This document shows, piece by piece, positions 1 through 9,135 of a DNA stretch of 64,000 nt. Below the pieces are notes generated by a model. The model searched no databases. It had not been told where the DNA came from and worked only from the letters and a program-made list of their open reading frames with translations. The DNA comes from Scilla litardierei. Lineage: Eukaryota; Streptophyta; Magnoliopsida; Asparagales; Asparagaceae. Position numbers and translations under genes: made by a program. Where the stretch lies: positions 82,088,422 through 82,152,421 of the forward strand of contig CM061140.1 in NCBI GenBank assembly GCA_030789695.1. Reading direction: 5' to 3'. Positions within the stretch are counted from its first letter, which is position 1; the number at the start of each line of letters is the position of its first letter.

Positions 1-486
1 TCTAAGCCTAGCGTTCATTTCATGAAATCCATACTTTTCTATTCTCTCTATTCTATAGTGTGATACTCTTATACTCCTGATAGAAAGCGTTCAATTGAAA
101 AGTGTGTGATCTGTGATTTGTATACCGCTTTAAATGATTCAGACGATGTTAATTTTAAAATTATTCCGTTTTTCATGATTATATCGTTGTTCGTGGGTTT
201 TCCGTTTCTATTTGCACTATTATACTATGATATCAAAATAAAATCCTTTGACATGTATTTTTCATTCGGTGCATGATGTATGCGTAAGTGGAACCCATGT
301 CCTGAGAAAATGATCTAGTATCCTACCTCTTCGCTTCTCTCTCTTCTTTATTTTCATTTCGTTTTCCATTCTTCTCCGTTTTTCATTTTTCATTTTTTTT
401 TCACCATTTTCCTTTTCCAAATTCCACCGGGTTCGCCATTTACTTATCTTCCTCGAGGACGAGTAAGAGGCAAGCTTGGGGGATTT
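1..486 (+). other. 3' untranslated end of a Tat/Athila-like Gypsy element
   Basis: AT-rich sequence without a credible ORF that leads into a purine-rich tract and then an LTR. The phrase around 450-483 (a 'cctcgaggacgag' stretch followed by 'caagcttgggggat') is the kind of sequence found at the 3' end of the internal region of plant Tat/Athila Gypsy elements. The coding part of the element lies to the left of the window. Confidence 0.6.
470..486 (+). other. Polypurine tract (plus-strand primer)
   Basis: The tract 'gcaagcttggggga' lies immediately before the TG that opens the LTR at 487. Its position and composition fit the RNase H-resistant primer for plus-strand DNA synthesis. It also fixes the orientation of the element as plus. 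Confidence 0.6.
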
Positions 487-781
487 TGATCACTCCTTAT
501 TTTACACCCTTTTTCCGCATGTTTGCATGCCATTTAGATCGCCCAAATCATGTTTTTCACGATATATCGACGATATTGCGATGCTTTTCACGATTTGTTG
601 TTTTTGTCGCATTTCAGGTGATTTGGCGCGATTTGGAGTGATCTCGAGATGCGCTTACTCTAGACGGTCACCAACGACCTCCCCGTGGGGTATTTTGCTG
701 TTGGAGAGGAGCGGAAGAAGAACGGACGTCGCAGGAGCGACGAGGAGGCCAAAATAAGCAGATTGGGCATTTTTTGTGTTC

Positions 782-1158
782 CACTCGGCCGAGTGGAGGA
801 GCCACTCGGCCGACCAGCGAGACACCGCTCGGCTGACCAGTTCAGACACGATTTCTATGTGCACTCGGCCGAGCGACGGAGACCACATCGGCCGAGTGAC
901 GAGACCACGTCCGCCCGAGTGGCGCCCAGACGAAGCCTTTCAAAAATCTCCAAGTTTCTGTTTTTCGGCTGCCTGAGCTTCAGAAGACCCACTCGGCCGA
1001 GTGGAGAATCCTGTCCGCCCGAGTACTATGAAGCCATCGGCCGAGTGACGACAACTCACTCGGCCGGGCCGCCCCCGAAGTAGAGACCCCTGAAGGCCCC
1101 GACTTACTGGAAAATTACAGGGTTTTCACTCGGCCGAGCGACTTTTGTCACTCGGCCG
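782..1158 (+). promoter_or_regulatory. CTCGGCCGAG palindrome array upstream of the LTR TATA box
   Basis: About twelve copies of the palindrome CACTCGGCCGAGTG or one-sided variants, at about 782, 803, 826, 862, 887, 912, 990, 1015, 1034, 1055, 1127 and 1149. Neighbours in a pair start 21-24 bp apart; the clearest pair is 1127/1149, exactly 22 bp, making a 32-bp module. The array stops about 85 bp before the TATA box. It is probably an enhancer, by analogy with repeated U3 boxes of other plant LTRs; this role is inference. Confidence 0.7.
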
Positions 1159-1244
1159 AGTGCGATGCGCTGCCTGTAGCGAAAACTGCGAAAAACAAGC
1201 TGTGCAGGGGTATTTTGGTCACAGTTTTTGGACGATTTTGGGGG

Positions 1245-1254
1245 CTATTTAAAC
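1245..1254 (+). promoter_or_regulatory. Probable LTR TATA box
   Basis: CTATTTAAAC in the plus-oriented LTR, about 85 bp downstream of the palindrome array. It would start transcription near 1275, which places the stem-loops at 1641-1944 in the 5' leader. Confidence 0.5.
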
Positions 1255-1640
1255 CCTGTTTTTACCCTAGTTTTGGGGGCCTCTCTCTTAGATTTTTGCA
1301 GCTTTTTAGATTAGTTTTTTTAGCTTTATTCTTGTGATTGGAGAGGAGACAAAGATTGGAATTTTGTTGGATTAATTGAAGAACTCCATTGGTTTGCATC
1401 TCTTTTCCTTAAAAATTCTATTTTTATTGCTTATCTCAATATTGTGATGAATTCTATTGCTTATTTCAACGATTATTTTTGTGATCTTGCTATGATTTGT
1501 GAGTAGTCTCCACATCTTGGGGCGTGGGGATGAACCCTACAAGCCCATTTTCATATTTGTGATGAATTGGTAGAAATTGTGCTAGAATTGTTATTAGGGA
1601 TTAGATTGGGATCAATTTACTACGGATGGCTAGGTATTCA

Positions 1641-1944
1641 TATCAATTGGGATTTGCAAGAGATTGGATCCCAATTTGATAGGAAACCCTAGAAATCCGA
1701 ATTGGGTTGGAGTCGGATTTTCGAAGTATCGGTTTGCAAGAGATTGGACCGATACTAGGATTTCCGGTTGCAATTCCATGCCGATACTCGTTTGCAAGAG
1801 ATTGGACGGGTAGGAACTATCCCAATCTAGGTCGTGGACCGAGTTTGCAAGAGATTGGGCTCGGTGCGCGATTGGACGATGATGTTGATCCTAATGCTAG
1901 CTTCCCTAGGCTAGGGTTTGCAAGAGATTGGACCCAAACCTAGG
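1641..1944 (+). repeat. Array of five stem-loops with an identical 14-nt loop and unrelated stems
   Basis: The loop TTGCAAGAGATTGG occurs five times (1654, 1734, 1792, 1845, 1918). Each copy is flanked by arms complementary to each other but different between units. Unit 1 (1641-1681) has 13 pairs with one bulged base. Unit 2 (1725-1756) has 9 perfect pairs (AGTATCGGT/ACCGATACT). Unit 3 (1785-1812) has 7 pairs including one G-U. Unit 4 (1838-1865) has 7 pairs with one G-U next to the loop. Unit 5 (1905-1944) has 4 pairs, a 3x3 internal loop, then 6 pairs. Constant loop with changing but paired stems is the pattern expected of a selected RNA structure. Its role (packaging, translation, protein binding) is unknown. 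Confidence 0.85.
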
Positions 1945-2903
1945 ATGGCTATAGACCGGCAACAGCGCGAGAGCGTGAGCTTGGTTCTACATTCAGTTGC
2001 AACTAGTTCAACCAAATTCTCATTCAAGCAATTTTCATACCGATAAACCGCATTTATAAAATACGGTGAGTAGCGGGGATTCCACATTCCCTAGACGTTC
2101 TTTATTTGATTTGATATTTCCGCATTTTTGTCTGACGATTGTGACAGGATCGCCGAAGGAAAATTTCTCTCTTAAATAGCCAGGTTGATTTGAACAAGCA
2201 CGGTCATTCGTCCTCCCTGTGTTCGATAAACCGCTTGCCGCTATACCGTGCGCTTGCGGTAAAACTACAACCGTTCTTTGGGTCACATCCCAGAGCGATC
2301 AGGTACCTCCAGCCACACCAATATTCACTATATTCCCATACAGAGAAGTGAATACAAATCTCACAAGGAGATACCCCACAAAGAGGATTTATGCCCTACA
2401 CAAGGACCCAACCAATCCTACACAAGGATCAAGACTCCCACACAGAGAATCAGTAAATCCCACTCAAAGAATTAGGGTTAGCCCTACACTAGGACACTAG
2501 AACTCCCACAAAGAGAGTTACTCCCACAAAGAGAGTTATTACCACTAAGAGAATAAACCTAGTCCCACAAAGAGACACACTCCCACAAAGAGAGTATCCT
2601 AATCCCACAAAGAGAAATAGGGAAAAAAACAATTACACAAAGTAAAGTAAATACTCTTACCTATGCCTTGAGATGCTTACTCATGAATGAATGCAAGGCA
2701 TGGAAGAGGATCTCCAAGTGTTGAGATATGCTTGAGAGCACTTGGATGATTTCCCTTGAACTGGACTTCAATGCATGAAGAGGAATGAATGCTCAAAATA
2801 GGGAAATGAGGTAGCTTTAAAGTTGCTTATAGATCTCTTGAGATTTTAATTAGTATCAAGAGTAATCAAGAATCAATCAAGAAGTTTAAGAGATGGCAGC
2901 ACA

Positions 2904-2915
2904 CTCATATATATA
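2904..2915 (-). promoter_or_regulatory. Probable LTR TATA box (SIRE-like)
   Basis: On the minus strand the sequence reads CCTATATATATGAG, about 90 bp downstream of the nearest CAGTCGACTG module in the same orientation. Confidence 0.5.
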
Positions 2916-3002
2916 GGAACCCCATATCAAGCCCCAAAACCCAAGGAAACCGCCAAAGAAAGAATTCTGCAACGGCTAGAAACAGGGTGAAAATGACAGG
3001 AA

Positions 3003-3529
3003 CAGTCGACTGATGATCAAAAGACAGTCGACTGATCAACGGCTAGAAAATATCCAACGGCTATAATCTGAGCCAGGACAGTCGACTGACGAAGACAATA
3101 CAGTCGACTGACAAACAGGACATGCACCTGTTAATCCTTCAGCAGACGACTGCTGCATGGGATGGATCGAAATAGAGAGCTGCACTCTTTCTCCAGAAGA
3201 CCATACAGGCGACTGATGTTAATACTACAGTCGACTGTCAAATAGTCAGGCGACTGTACATTCTTCATCATTCGTCTGCTGTATAATATGGAGAGAAGAC
3301 AGAGAGATGTAGAGATTGCACTTACGCTAGACAGGCGATTGTTGGCTAATTTCCAAGCGACTGTAAGTATACAAGCGACTGTAAACTGATCGACAGACGA
3401 CTGTGCGTAAAGCTCAAGTTTGAGTCAATTGAAATGTTGACTTGAGCTGTGCAAATCAGGCGACTGTAGAATGATCTACAGGCGACTGGAAATCACCCAG
3501 TCGACTGTGTTTCCCTCAGCAGGCGACTG
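3003..3529 (-). promoter_or_regulatory. CAGTCGACTG/CAGGCGACTG module array (SIRE-like LTR)
   Basis: About nine pairs of 10-nt half-sites. Within each pair the half-sites are separated by 12 nt of unrelated sequence, giving exact 32-bp modules, for example 3003-3034, 3079-3110 and 3498-3529. Half-sites are CAGTCGACTG, CAGGCGACTG, CAGACGACTG or close variants. Spacing between modules is irregular. The array lies upstream of the minus-strand TATA box. Confidence 0.8.
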
Positions 3530-3973
3530 ATGGAAAGCCAGAGACTCCAAATGAGTCTTTGGACAAAGTGAACCTATTAGGTTGGATTCTATGATAATCC
3601 TAAGGCTCACTAAGATGGTAAAATGTATGTGCTTGATAAGTAAACCATCTAACAAGGCATTACAATAACCTAGACTCAAAAGAGAGAGAAAGCAATAAAG
3701 TAAATAATACATGGATTACATTGCTTTTCAAAGAGTCTAAGTCTTCAATCTTGATGCCTTGATTTCTCTCCATCATCTACAAGCTTTGGCACTCCTTGAG
3801 TCCAAACTTTGGCCCTTCTCCACTTGATGTCCATCCTTACACCAAGTGATTAGTCTCCAAGAAATATATTCTAGGAAATAAACTATGAGACTAAAATATG
3901 AGATTCATTAGCAACAACATAATGTTGTGATCATCATCAAAATAAGATTGGTATGAAACACCAATACTCAACA

Positions 3974-4810
3974 TTCCTTCCTTTTCTTTTAAGTTTATTA
4001 GAAATCGAAAAGTGATCTCATCCATCATTGTGAGTATGTTTCTTCATCGTCAATACCCGATCTTTGTGAAAATTCCTGACTATAAGTCGTGCCTTATAGC
4101 ATGTGATCTCAATATTTTCATTTATTTTTCTGACAAATACACATTTATATCACACAGGTTTGACACATTTTGATGTCTGGACTATTGGTCCAAATACTTT
4201 GCGTTTCTTAAGCGAGTCCAGCTTTGCTTCTATTACCTCATTCCACCTTTGACAATCATCTCTCTGTTTGATGTCAGCAACGGAGTGTGGATCAATATCA
4301 TCATTGCTTTTAGCGGCATGAATGGAAATATAAAACATGAAGTTATCATCGACGTTTATGCTTTTTCTGTCTAACACCTCCCAGGTACGTAGAAAGTTTA
4401 ATGATATTTCAGTTTCTCCTGAATTCTCCTCTTCATGGTGTTCCGGGAGGGATGAATGTATGGACATGAGCTCATTTTCCTGTGGTGTTTTGTCTCAAGA
4501 TCTTCAAGAGTTTTTCTCTTTCTAGGATTTTTATCCTTGGAGCTTGGTGGTCTACCTCTTTTCAGTCGAGGAAAAGTCACTTCTGCTGCTGGTGGATTGT
4601 ATCCATTCTCGGGATATCAATCCTAACTGGAGTATTGTAGCAGGTATATGTGATCTGATAATTTTCCTATTGTCAGTAAATGGATCTGATAACTGATGAA
4701 CTGTGTTCTGAAAGTGGAGAATCTTCATAATCTCATCTTCTCATTGCTTAGTTCTCGGATCATAGTGGGCTAATGTTTTTATGTCCCACGAGATAATTCG
4801 TAATGCATCA
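3974..4810 (-). pseudogene. Copia pol remnant: end of integrase region to start of RT
   Basis: Minus-strand frames spell fragments of a Ty1/Copia polyprotein in the expected order. First comes a stretch preceding RT (about 4790-4600). Next is a basic segment with KRGRPPSSKDKNPRKRK (4398-4580). After a frameshift, the conserved lead-in to RT follows (4150-4467, with WNEVIEAKLDSLKKR). RT begins at about 4150 but stops near 4000, where the SIRE-like LTR joins, so the remainder of RT and RNase H is absent. Stops and frameshifts show an old inactive copy. The purine-rich minus-strand sequence at 3974-3990 may instead be the polypurine tract of the LTR to its left. Confidence 0.7.
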
Positions 4811-4816
4811 GACTTC

Positions 4817-5345
4817 CACTTTTAGAAAATTAACCATCAGCCACGGAACATTCGCCACAGACTGAATCCATGGCAACGGTTGCCTTATTAGCCACGGACA
4901 ACTTCATGGCTAATGTTCCTTGGCTGTAGAAATATTAGCCATGGATTATCCGTGACAGATGAAGGTTTCCCACAGACGTATCAGCATCTCAACATTCTGT
5001 AACCAAATATTATTTGCCACGGATAATTCCATGACAGATATTAACCAACCGCCACAGGTTATCCATGTCAACTATGTATTTGTCACTAACTTGTCACCAT
5101 GTGATTTTTCCGTAATAGAAAAGTATTTATCACGAACATATCCACGACAGACATTTATAAACTACCACAGAATGTCCGTAGCAGATGGGTTATTCCCACA
5201 GAATGATAAGGGTCATTTGCCACTCATCCGTTACGGAATAGCCTGTGGCAGACATTTATTATCCATGGAGCTTTCCGTGGTGGGTAGGTATCCGCCAAGG
5301 ACTTTTCCAGGGCAAATAAGTGAAATATCACTCCCCAAATAAGGG
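4817..5345. mobile_element. CACTA (En/Spm)-like terminus with subterminal repeats
   Basis: At 4817 the sequence 'cacttttagaaaattaacc' resembles a decayed CACTA terminal inverted repeat. It interrupts the Copia pol frame, with 'ttc' just before it as the candidate 3-bp duplication. The following 500 bp are packed with short direct and inverted variants of GCCACGGA / CCATGGC / CCGTGGC every 15-40 bp, the subterminal repeat structure typical of plant CACTA elements. No transposase is visible and the other end was not located. The 127-aa ORF inside (4959-5342) is an accidental frame. Confidence 0.55.
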
Positions 5346-5508
5346 CAGACGATCGAAAATTTTGTACTAAATTTAATGGATCCCGCTTGCTCTCTCTCTC
5401 TCTCGGACTATTCGATCCTCTCTTTTAGCCGAGCGAAGAACCTGCATCAGGTTATTGATGATCGGTGATCCTCCATCCGGTGATCGAAGATCCTCCATCC
5501 GACAACAA

Positions 5509-5574
<66 letters not shown>

Positions 5575-6084
5575 AGGTAGGGTTTTACTCAATGAGTTGT
5601 GTAGAAGAATCGGTGGAGTAGTTCCGGTGACTTTGGGGTTCAACTTCGGCCCAGGGGTGAGGAGGTTGGATGACGGATTAAGATTAGGGCTTAGGGTTAG
5701 GGGCTCTCTCTCTCTCTTATCTCGTTAGTTAGGGTTTTACTCAAGGAGTAGTGTGGAAAAATCTTTTCTATGACTTGTGGGGGCTCTCTTTCGGCCCAGG
5801 GGTAAGGAGGTTGGAGGGCAGGTTAGGATTAGGGCTTAGGGTTAAGGTTTTGAGCGACTCAGATGGATTTTGCGTGACTCAGACCAGACTACCGGAGTCA
5901 GAGATGCTTGTTTTTATGGTCAGTATGGTGTTTCTGGTCAAAGTTGTACGAACTCTATTTAAGTATATCTTTTGCTCTGTAGTTCTTTTATATTTAGATA
6001 GGTGATAAGTACATTCCTTTTTTTGAACTTTTTGTTGGCTCATCGTTGGGGAGAAAATTAGAAAGGTTAATCTGAGTCTAAAGC
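5346..6084 (+). other. Noncoding spacer with duplicated segment
   Basis: No supported gene. It holds a (CT)n microsatellite and a duplicated block: 5578-5706 and 5729-5848 share 'tagggttttactcaa', 'ttcggcccaggggt' and 'aggattagggcttagggtta' in the same order. It may be the 5' leader of the degraded ORF that follows. Confidence 0.45.
5511..5571. repeat. (CT)n microsatellite
   Basis: About 30 uninterrupted CT dinucleotides. Short serine/leucine and arginine/glutamate ORFs across it are artefacts of the repeat. Confidence 0.95.
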
Positions 6085-7602
6085 TGCTGACCTTTTGCTG
6101 GTTATGTCGGCTGAAGAGAGGTCAATCGGAGTCTTGCTGGACAGCCAACTACTGAAGAGCGTTCTGTGGACTTTGGGTAAGGCCAGTCTTTTGATCTCGT
6201 TCCCACCTTTGCTCATCCGGATCTCCTCTCTTCTTGCAGAGATGGTCGGGCAGGAGTTCATCCAGCCTATGGATATGACTAAGCTTATCTTCCTCGGCTT
6301 CAAGAAAATCAGATGTAACACATCCAGTCAGCCGCTCAACAACCCTGTGAGCAAGGGGAGTAGGGGTCAATCCAGCCAATCAAGACGCTGAGCCCGGTCG
6401 GTGATAGTTCGGCCCTAGTCTCGATCGAAGAGAGCTCCCTTACGACCATGGAGGAGTTGGTCCTGGTGATCGGGGATTCGACGCCCGTCGGTGAGGGTTC
6501 GACTAGACCTGAGGGAAGCTCGACTGAAGCAGTCGATGCCCCGCAGAAGAGAAAGGAGCACTCGTTGGTATGCCCTAATGTTCATGAGAAGAGAAAGAAG
6601 GAGGGCAAGGCCAAAACTCTGATCTTGGCTCATGCAGAAAATGTAGAGGCCGTGGCTGACATCCTAGGGTCGGCTGATTCCTAGCCATGGGGAGGTCTCG
6701 TCTCTCTCAGGCCAACCAAGCTGACTCCTTTCAAGCTGGAGCAAGCTCGGATATTGCATGTGTATTTGTCCCCCCCTGTTGACCTGGAACCTTTTGGAGG
6801 CAGACTCATAGGACACATCCATGTCCAGCAAGTGGGTTTTTGTTGATTGCGGGGTGGTGGCTCATTTAGCGAAGAACTCCCTTCTCTTGAAGGATCGTTC
6901 CTTCATGAGGAAGATTGACTCCGAAAGTTTGGCAAAAAGGATAGACTAGCAAAGCCAACAAGTTGATTTACCCTCTTTCATCTTCCTCAGCCAAGTACCC
7001 CTGACTTTTTTACCACACAGATGTCTTCTATAGCAACCGAGTTACAGCGACGCTTGCTAATGATGGCCAACGTCGAAGCAAACCTCAACTGGGAGTGTCG
7101 AAGGGCCGCGGCCACCGAGAAGGCTGCCAAGGATGTGAAGCTTGAGTTAAGGGCGGCACTGCTCAAAGTCGCTAAACTTTCCTCTAAAGTCTCCAACCTC
7201 TCGTCAAAGGTGGGGAACCTGGAGAATGCATTAGCCGAGGTGAATGGAGCGTTGTCAGCTGCGGATGTGACAACTGAGGAGGAACTGGCCACCAGGATGG
7301 AGAGATGGAAGAAGGAGAGGGCCGAGCTCTGGGCTCAGATCATAAATCTTAAGGAGGTTGACCCCAAGAGGATCGTCGTCGAATTTATGAAGAACTATGA
7401 TGAAGCTATCACCCCACAGATGGCAAATTTGTTTCGTGATGGCTTCCTCAGGTGCCAAGATTAGATCATGCAACAATTTCCCAACTCCAGGGTTGACTTT
7501 GACGAGCTTAACATGATGATGGGGGTGCGGACGAAGTCGCACAGGTTGAAGAGGCCCCTATGAAGTTTCGGCTCCATTAGCTCCATCTTTATAGGCTATA
7601 TC
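6085..7602 (+). pseudogene. Degraded coiled-coil ORF of a plant transposon-type protein
   Basis: Broken plus-strand frames run from about 6103 to 7550. The best segment is 7021-7464 (147 aa, start ATG at 7021). It is Ala/Leu/Lys/Glu-rich with strong heptad character (residues ~30-85) and ends with a segment containing MANLFRDGFLRC. This layout, an upstream domain then a coiled coil, resembles proteins labelled 'putative gypsy-type transposon' (PF04195-like) and the antisense extra ORFs of some Tat elements. That family placement is from memory of overall style, not a match I could test. Stops at 6389, 6682 and 7462 break it. The Copia-1 insertion at 7603 cuts it from its 3' flank, which resumes at 26095. 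Confidence 0.4.
7598..7602. repeat. Target-site duplication of Copia-1 (left)
   Basis: The 5-bp sequence atatc borders the left end of Copia-1 and is repeated at 26095-26099 beyond its right end. Confidence 0.85.
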
Positions 7603-8166
7603 TAAAGGGTTTTCAGCGATCCTAAGGGCTCAAAATCGACGTCTAGCCTAAGTCGGACAGACGACGAATACAACAAAGCAGCGGAAAAATAACTTAAAAC
7701 CATTTTAAGTAAAGCCCTAAAGAAATTAAAACCTATCCTGAATATCTACTACCCGGGGTGGGTCTGACCAACCCCTAAATATAAATACGTAATAATTAAC
7801 TGCAATTAAAAATGCATAAACATAAACTACTAACTTTTGCCTTGCACGTTAGCAAAGCACAGAATCCCACAAACCAGTGCCCCGCGTTAGGGCTGAGCCG
7901 CTTCTCCCGAGCCGAACCGTGTCCTGAGGCGAGCAATCCCCCGAGCCAACCTCACGCTCCGAAAAGCTTCACTATGATAGATCCTTCGTCAAGACTTCGG
8001 ATCCGAATCAGAACTCCTTCGTGGCATTGCCAGAGCCCAAACAAGAGTAAGGAAGCAAAAGGGAAAAGGGAGGAATTAAGTTCAAGCTTTGATCCGGGCT
8101 TGCACATGTTTAATGGAGCTACGTTGATCTGAAGCTTGGTGCGAGTTTCAAGGAGGAGTGCTGGCC

Positions 8167-8180
8167 CTTATTTATATAGG
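8167..8180 (-). promoter_or_regulatory. Copia-1 3' LTR TATA box
   Basis: The minus strand reads CCTATATAAATAAGG; the partner LTR has the same element at 24430-24441. It lies about 310 bp downstream of the GC-rich palindrome cluster in minus orientation. Confidence 0.55.
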
Positions 8181-8489
8181 AAGCCGACCCCTCCTTTTTC
8201 TGAATATCCGATGTAGGACTAAAAGTTGGAGTGTAAAAATCAATTAAAGTTTGCCTTCCACAAAGGCCAAACTTTAACAAATTTTTCCTTTCTCATCGTT
8301 GAGCTTCACAATCGATATTTCATATCAACCCGAAGAGCACTGACTGGTGAATGCATAGAAACAAACAGTGCCCCATTCTGAGTTCGTTTGACCCCTCCAA
8401 CGTATGTACGAAGTTGACCAAAAACCATGCATCACGAAAATAAAAATAGCTGTCAATTCGGGTTCAGAACCCTAGGTTGACAGTGCCCC

Positions 8490-8572
8490 ACAACGAGGCA
8501 CGTGTGGGGCGCATGCGGCACACGTGCCCGCAACACGTGCCCAGCGGGTGCATGCAATGCACGTGCACCAAC
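8490..8572 (-). promoter_or_regulatory. CACGTG/GCATGC palindrome cluster in Copia-1 LTR
   Basis: Four CACGTG cores and two GCATGC cores lie within about 80 bp. Successive CACGTG cores are 22, 13 and 26 bp apart. CACGTG is the G-box core bound by plant bZIP and bHLH factors. The partner LTR has a diverged version at about 24755-24870. Confidence 0.5.
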
Positions 8573-9130
8573 AAACCCTTCTTTGGGCTTATGCCTTAGT
8601 TTATGCTGGTTTGTTTTGGCTCTTTTCGAGCCATTCGAGCTCACGAACGAGCTCTGTCCAGTTTGAGACATTCTCAAACCCTCAAATACATGAAAAGGGC
8701 CTTCCCATGCACATTTTCCACATCATTAATTATTCAAAGGTTTATGTCACAAACGATTTGTGACACATTTAATTCCCACATATCGTACGCATTATCTACC
8801 TTTAAACTTCTTCTTACTTGACGAAGGTCACACTCTGTGCGAGACCCTATAGACTGACCCTACTACATGTGGGGCTCAAAACCCCAGACGGCAGTGGCCA
8901 CGAGCAGCAGTTGATGTCCCTGATTTGGTATCATCATTATGTGGTTAAATCATTAACATGAGTATTGTCGAGACTACCCGGACGGTGTCCGTGATGAATG
9001 ACACAGTTTTAGTCCCTTCGTCATAACTATATCGCTTAGCTAAGCCTAGGGTATGGTCAATTATCAACCCTAACAGCTTGAAATTAGTTAGTATCCATCA
9101 GTCTTTAGTCTATCAATGTTAGACTTCTTC

Positions 9131-9135
9131 CAACA
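9131..9135. repeat. Target-site duplication of Tekay-1 (left)
   Basis: caaca at 9131-9135 is repeated at 18876-18880. The related uninterrupted LTR reads 'cttcttccaacatactc' near 25420, confirming the empty site. Confidence 0.95.

Larger units (their letters stand above)
487..2301 (+). repeat. 3' LTR of a Tat/Athila-like Gypsy element
   Basis: About 1.8 kb, opening with TGATCAC directly after a polypurine tract and closing with GCGATCA, so the ends form a short inverted repeat (TGATC/GATCA). It contains a palindrome array (782-1158), a TATA box (1245-1254) and five stem-loops (1641-1944). Short ORFs in it are accidental. The partner 5' LTR is outside the window, so the end at 2301 rests on the terminal inverted repeat and on the change to SIRE-like LTR sequence that follows. 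Confidence 0.65.
2302..3973 (-). repeat. Partial SIRE-like Copia LTR
   Basis: The right end reads 'ccaatactcaaca', matching the LTR end of the SIRE element at 50177 and 57620. Seen on the minus strand, this is an LTR start (TGTTGAGTATTGG). It contains a minus-strand TATA box (2904-2915) and a CAGTCGACTG array (3003-3529), as the other SIRE LTR does. The left end is missing and abuts the Gypsy LTR at 2301, so the Gypsy element probably inserted into it. The first 300 bp hold short repeats of 'cccacaaagagag'. Confidence 0.65.
7603..9135 (-). repeat. Copia-1 3' LTR, outer part
   Basis: Starts 'taaagggttttcagcgatc', where the intact partner LTR at 23856 starts 'tgaagagtttttagcgatc'; the terminal TG has mutated to TA. 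It matches 23856-25426 along its length. It holds a minus-strand TATA box near 8167-8180 and a GC-rich palindrome cluster at 8490-8570. It is broken at 9135 by Tekay-1. Confidence 0.85.

Noticed and set aside
476..1083. ORFs of 66-132 aa on both strands in the first LTR
   Set aside because: They cross the polypurine tract/LTR border or the palindrome array, show no domain, and are in the promoter part of the LTR.
3003..3529. A CRISPR-like array
   Set aside because: The regular 10-12-10 layout recalls repeat-spacer structure, but repeats are only 10 nt and degenerate, distances between modules are irregular, and the context is a plant LTR promoter.
4959..5342. 127-aa ORF on the plus strand
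   Set aside because: It lies in CACTA-like subterminal repeats, with no recognisable protein.
5452..5728. Ser/Leu-rich and Arg/Glu-rich ORFs
   Set aside because: They are translations of the (CT)n microsatellite.
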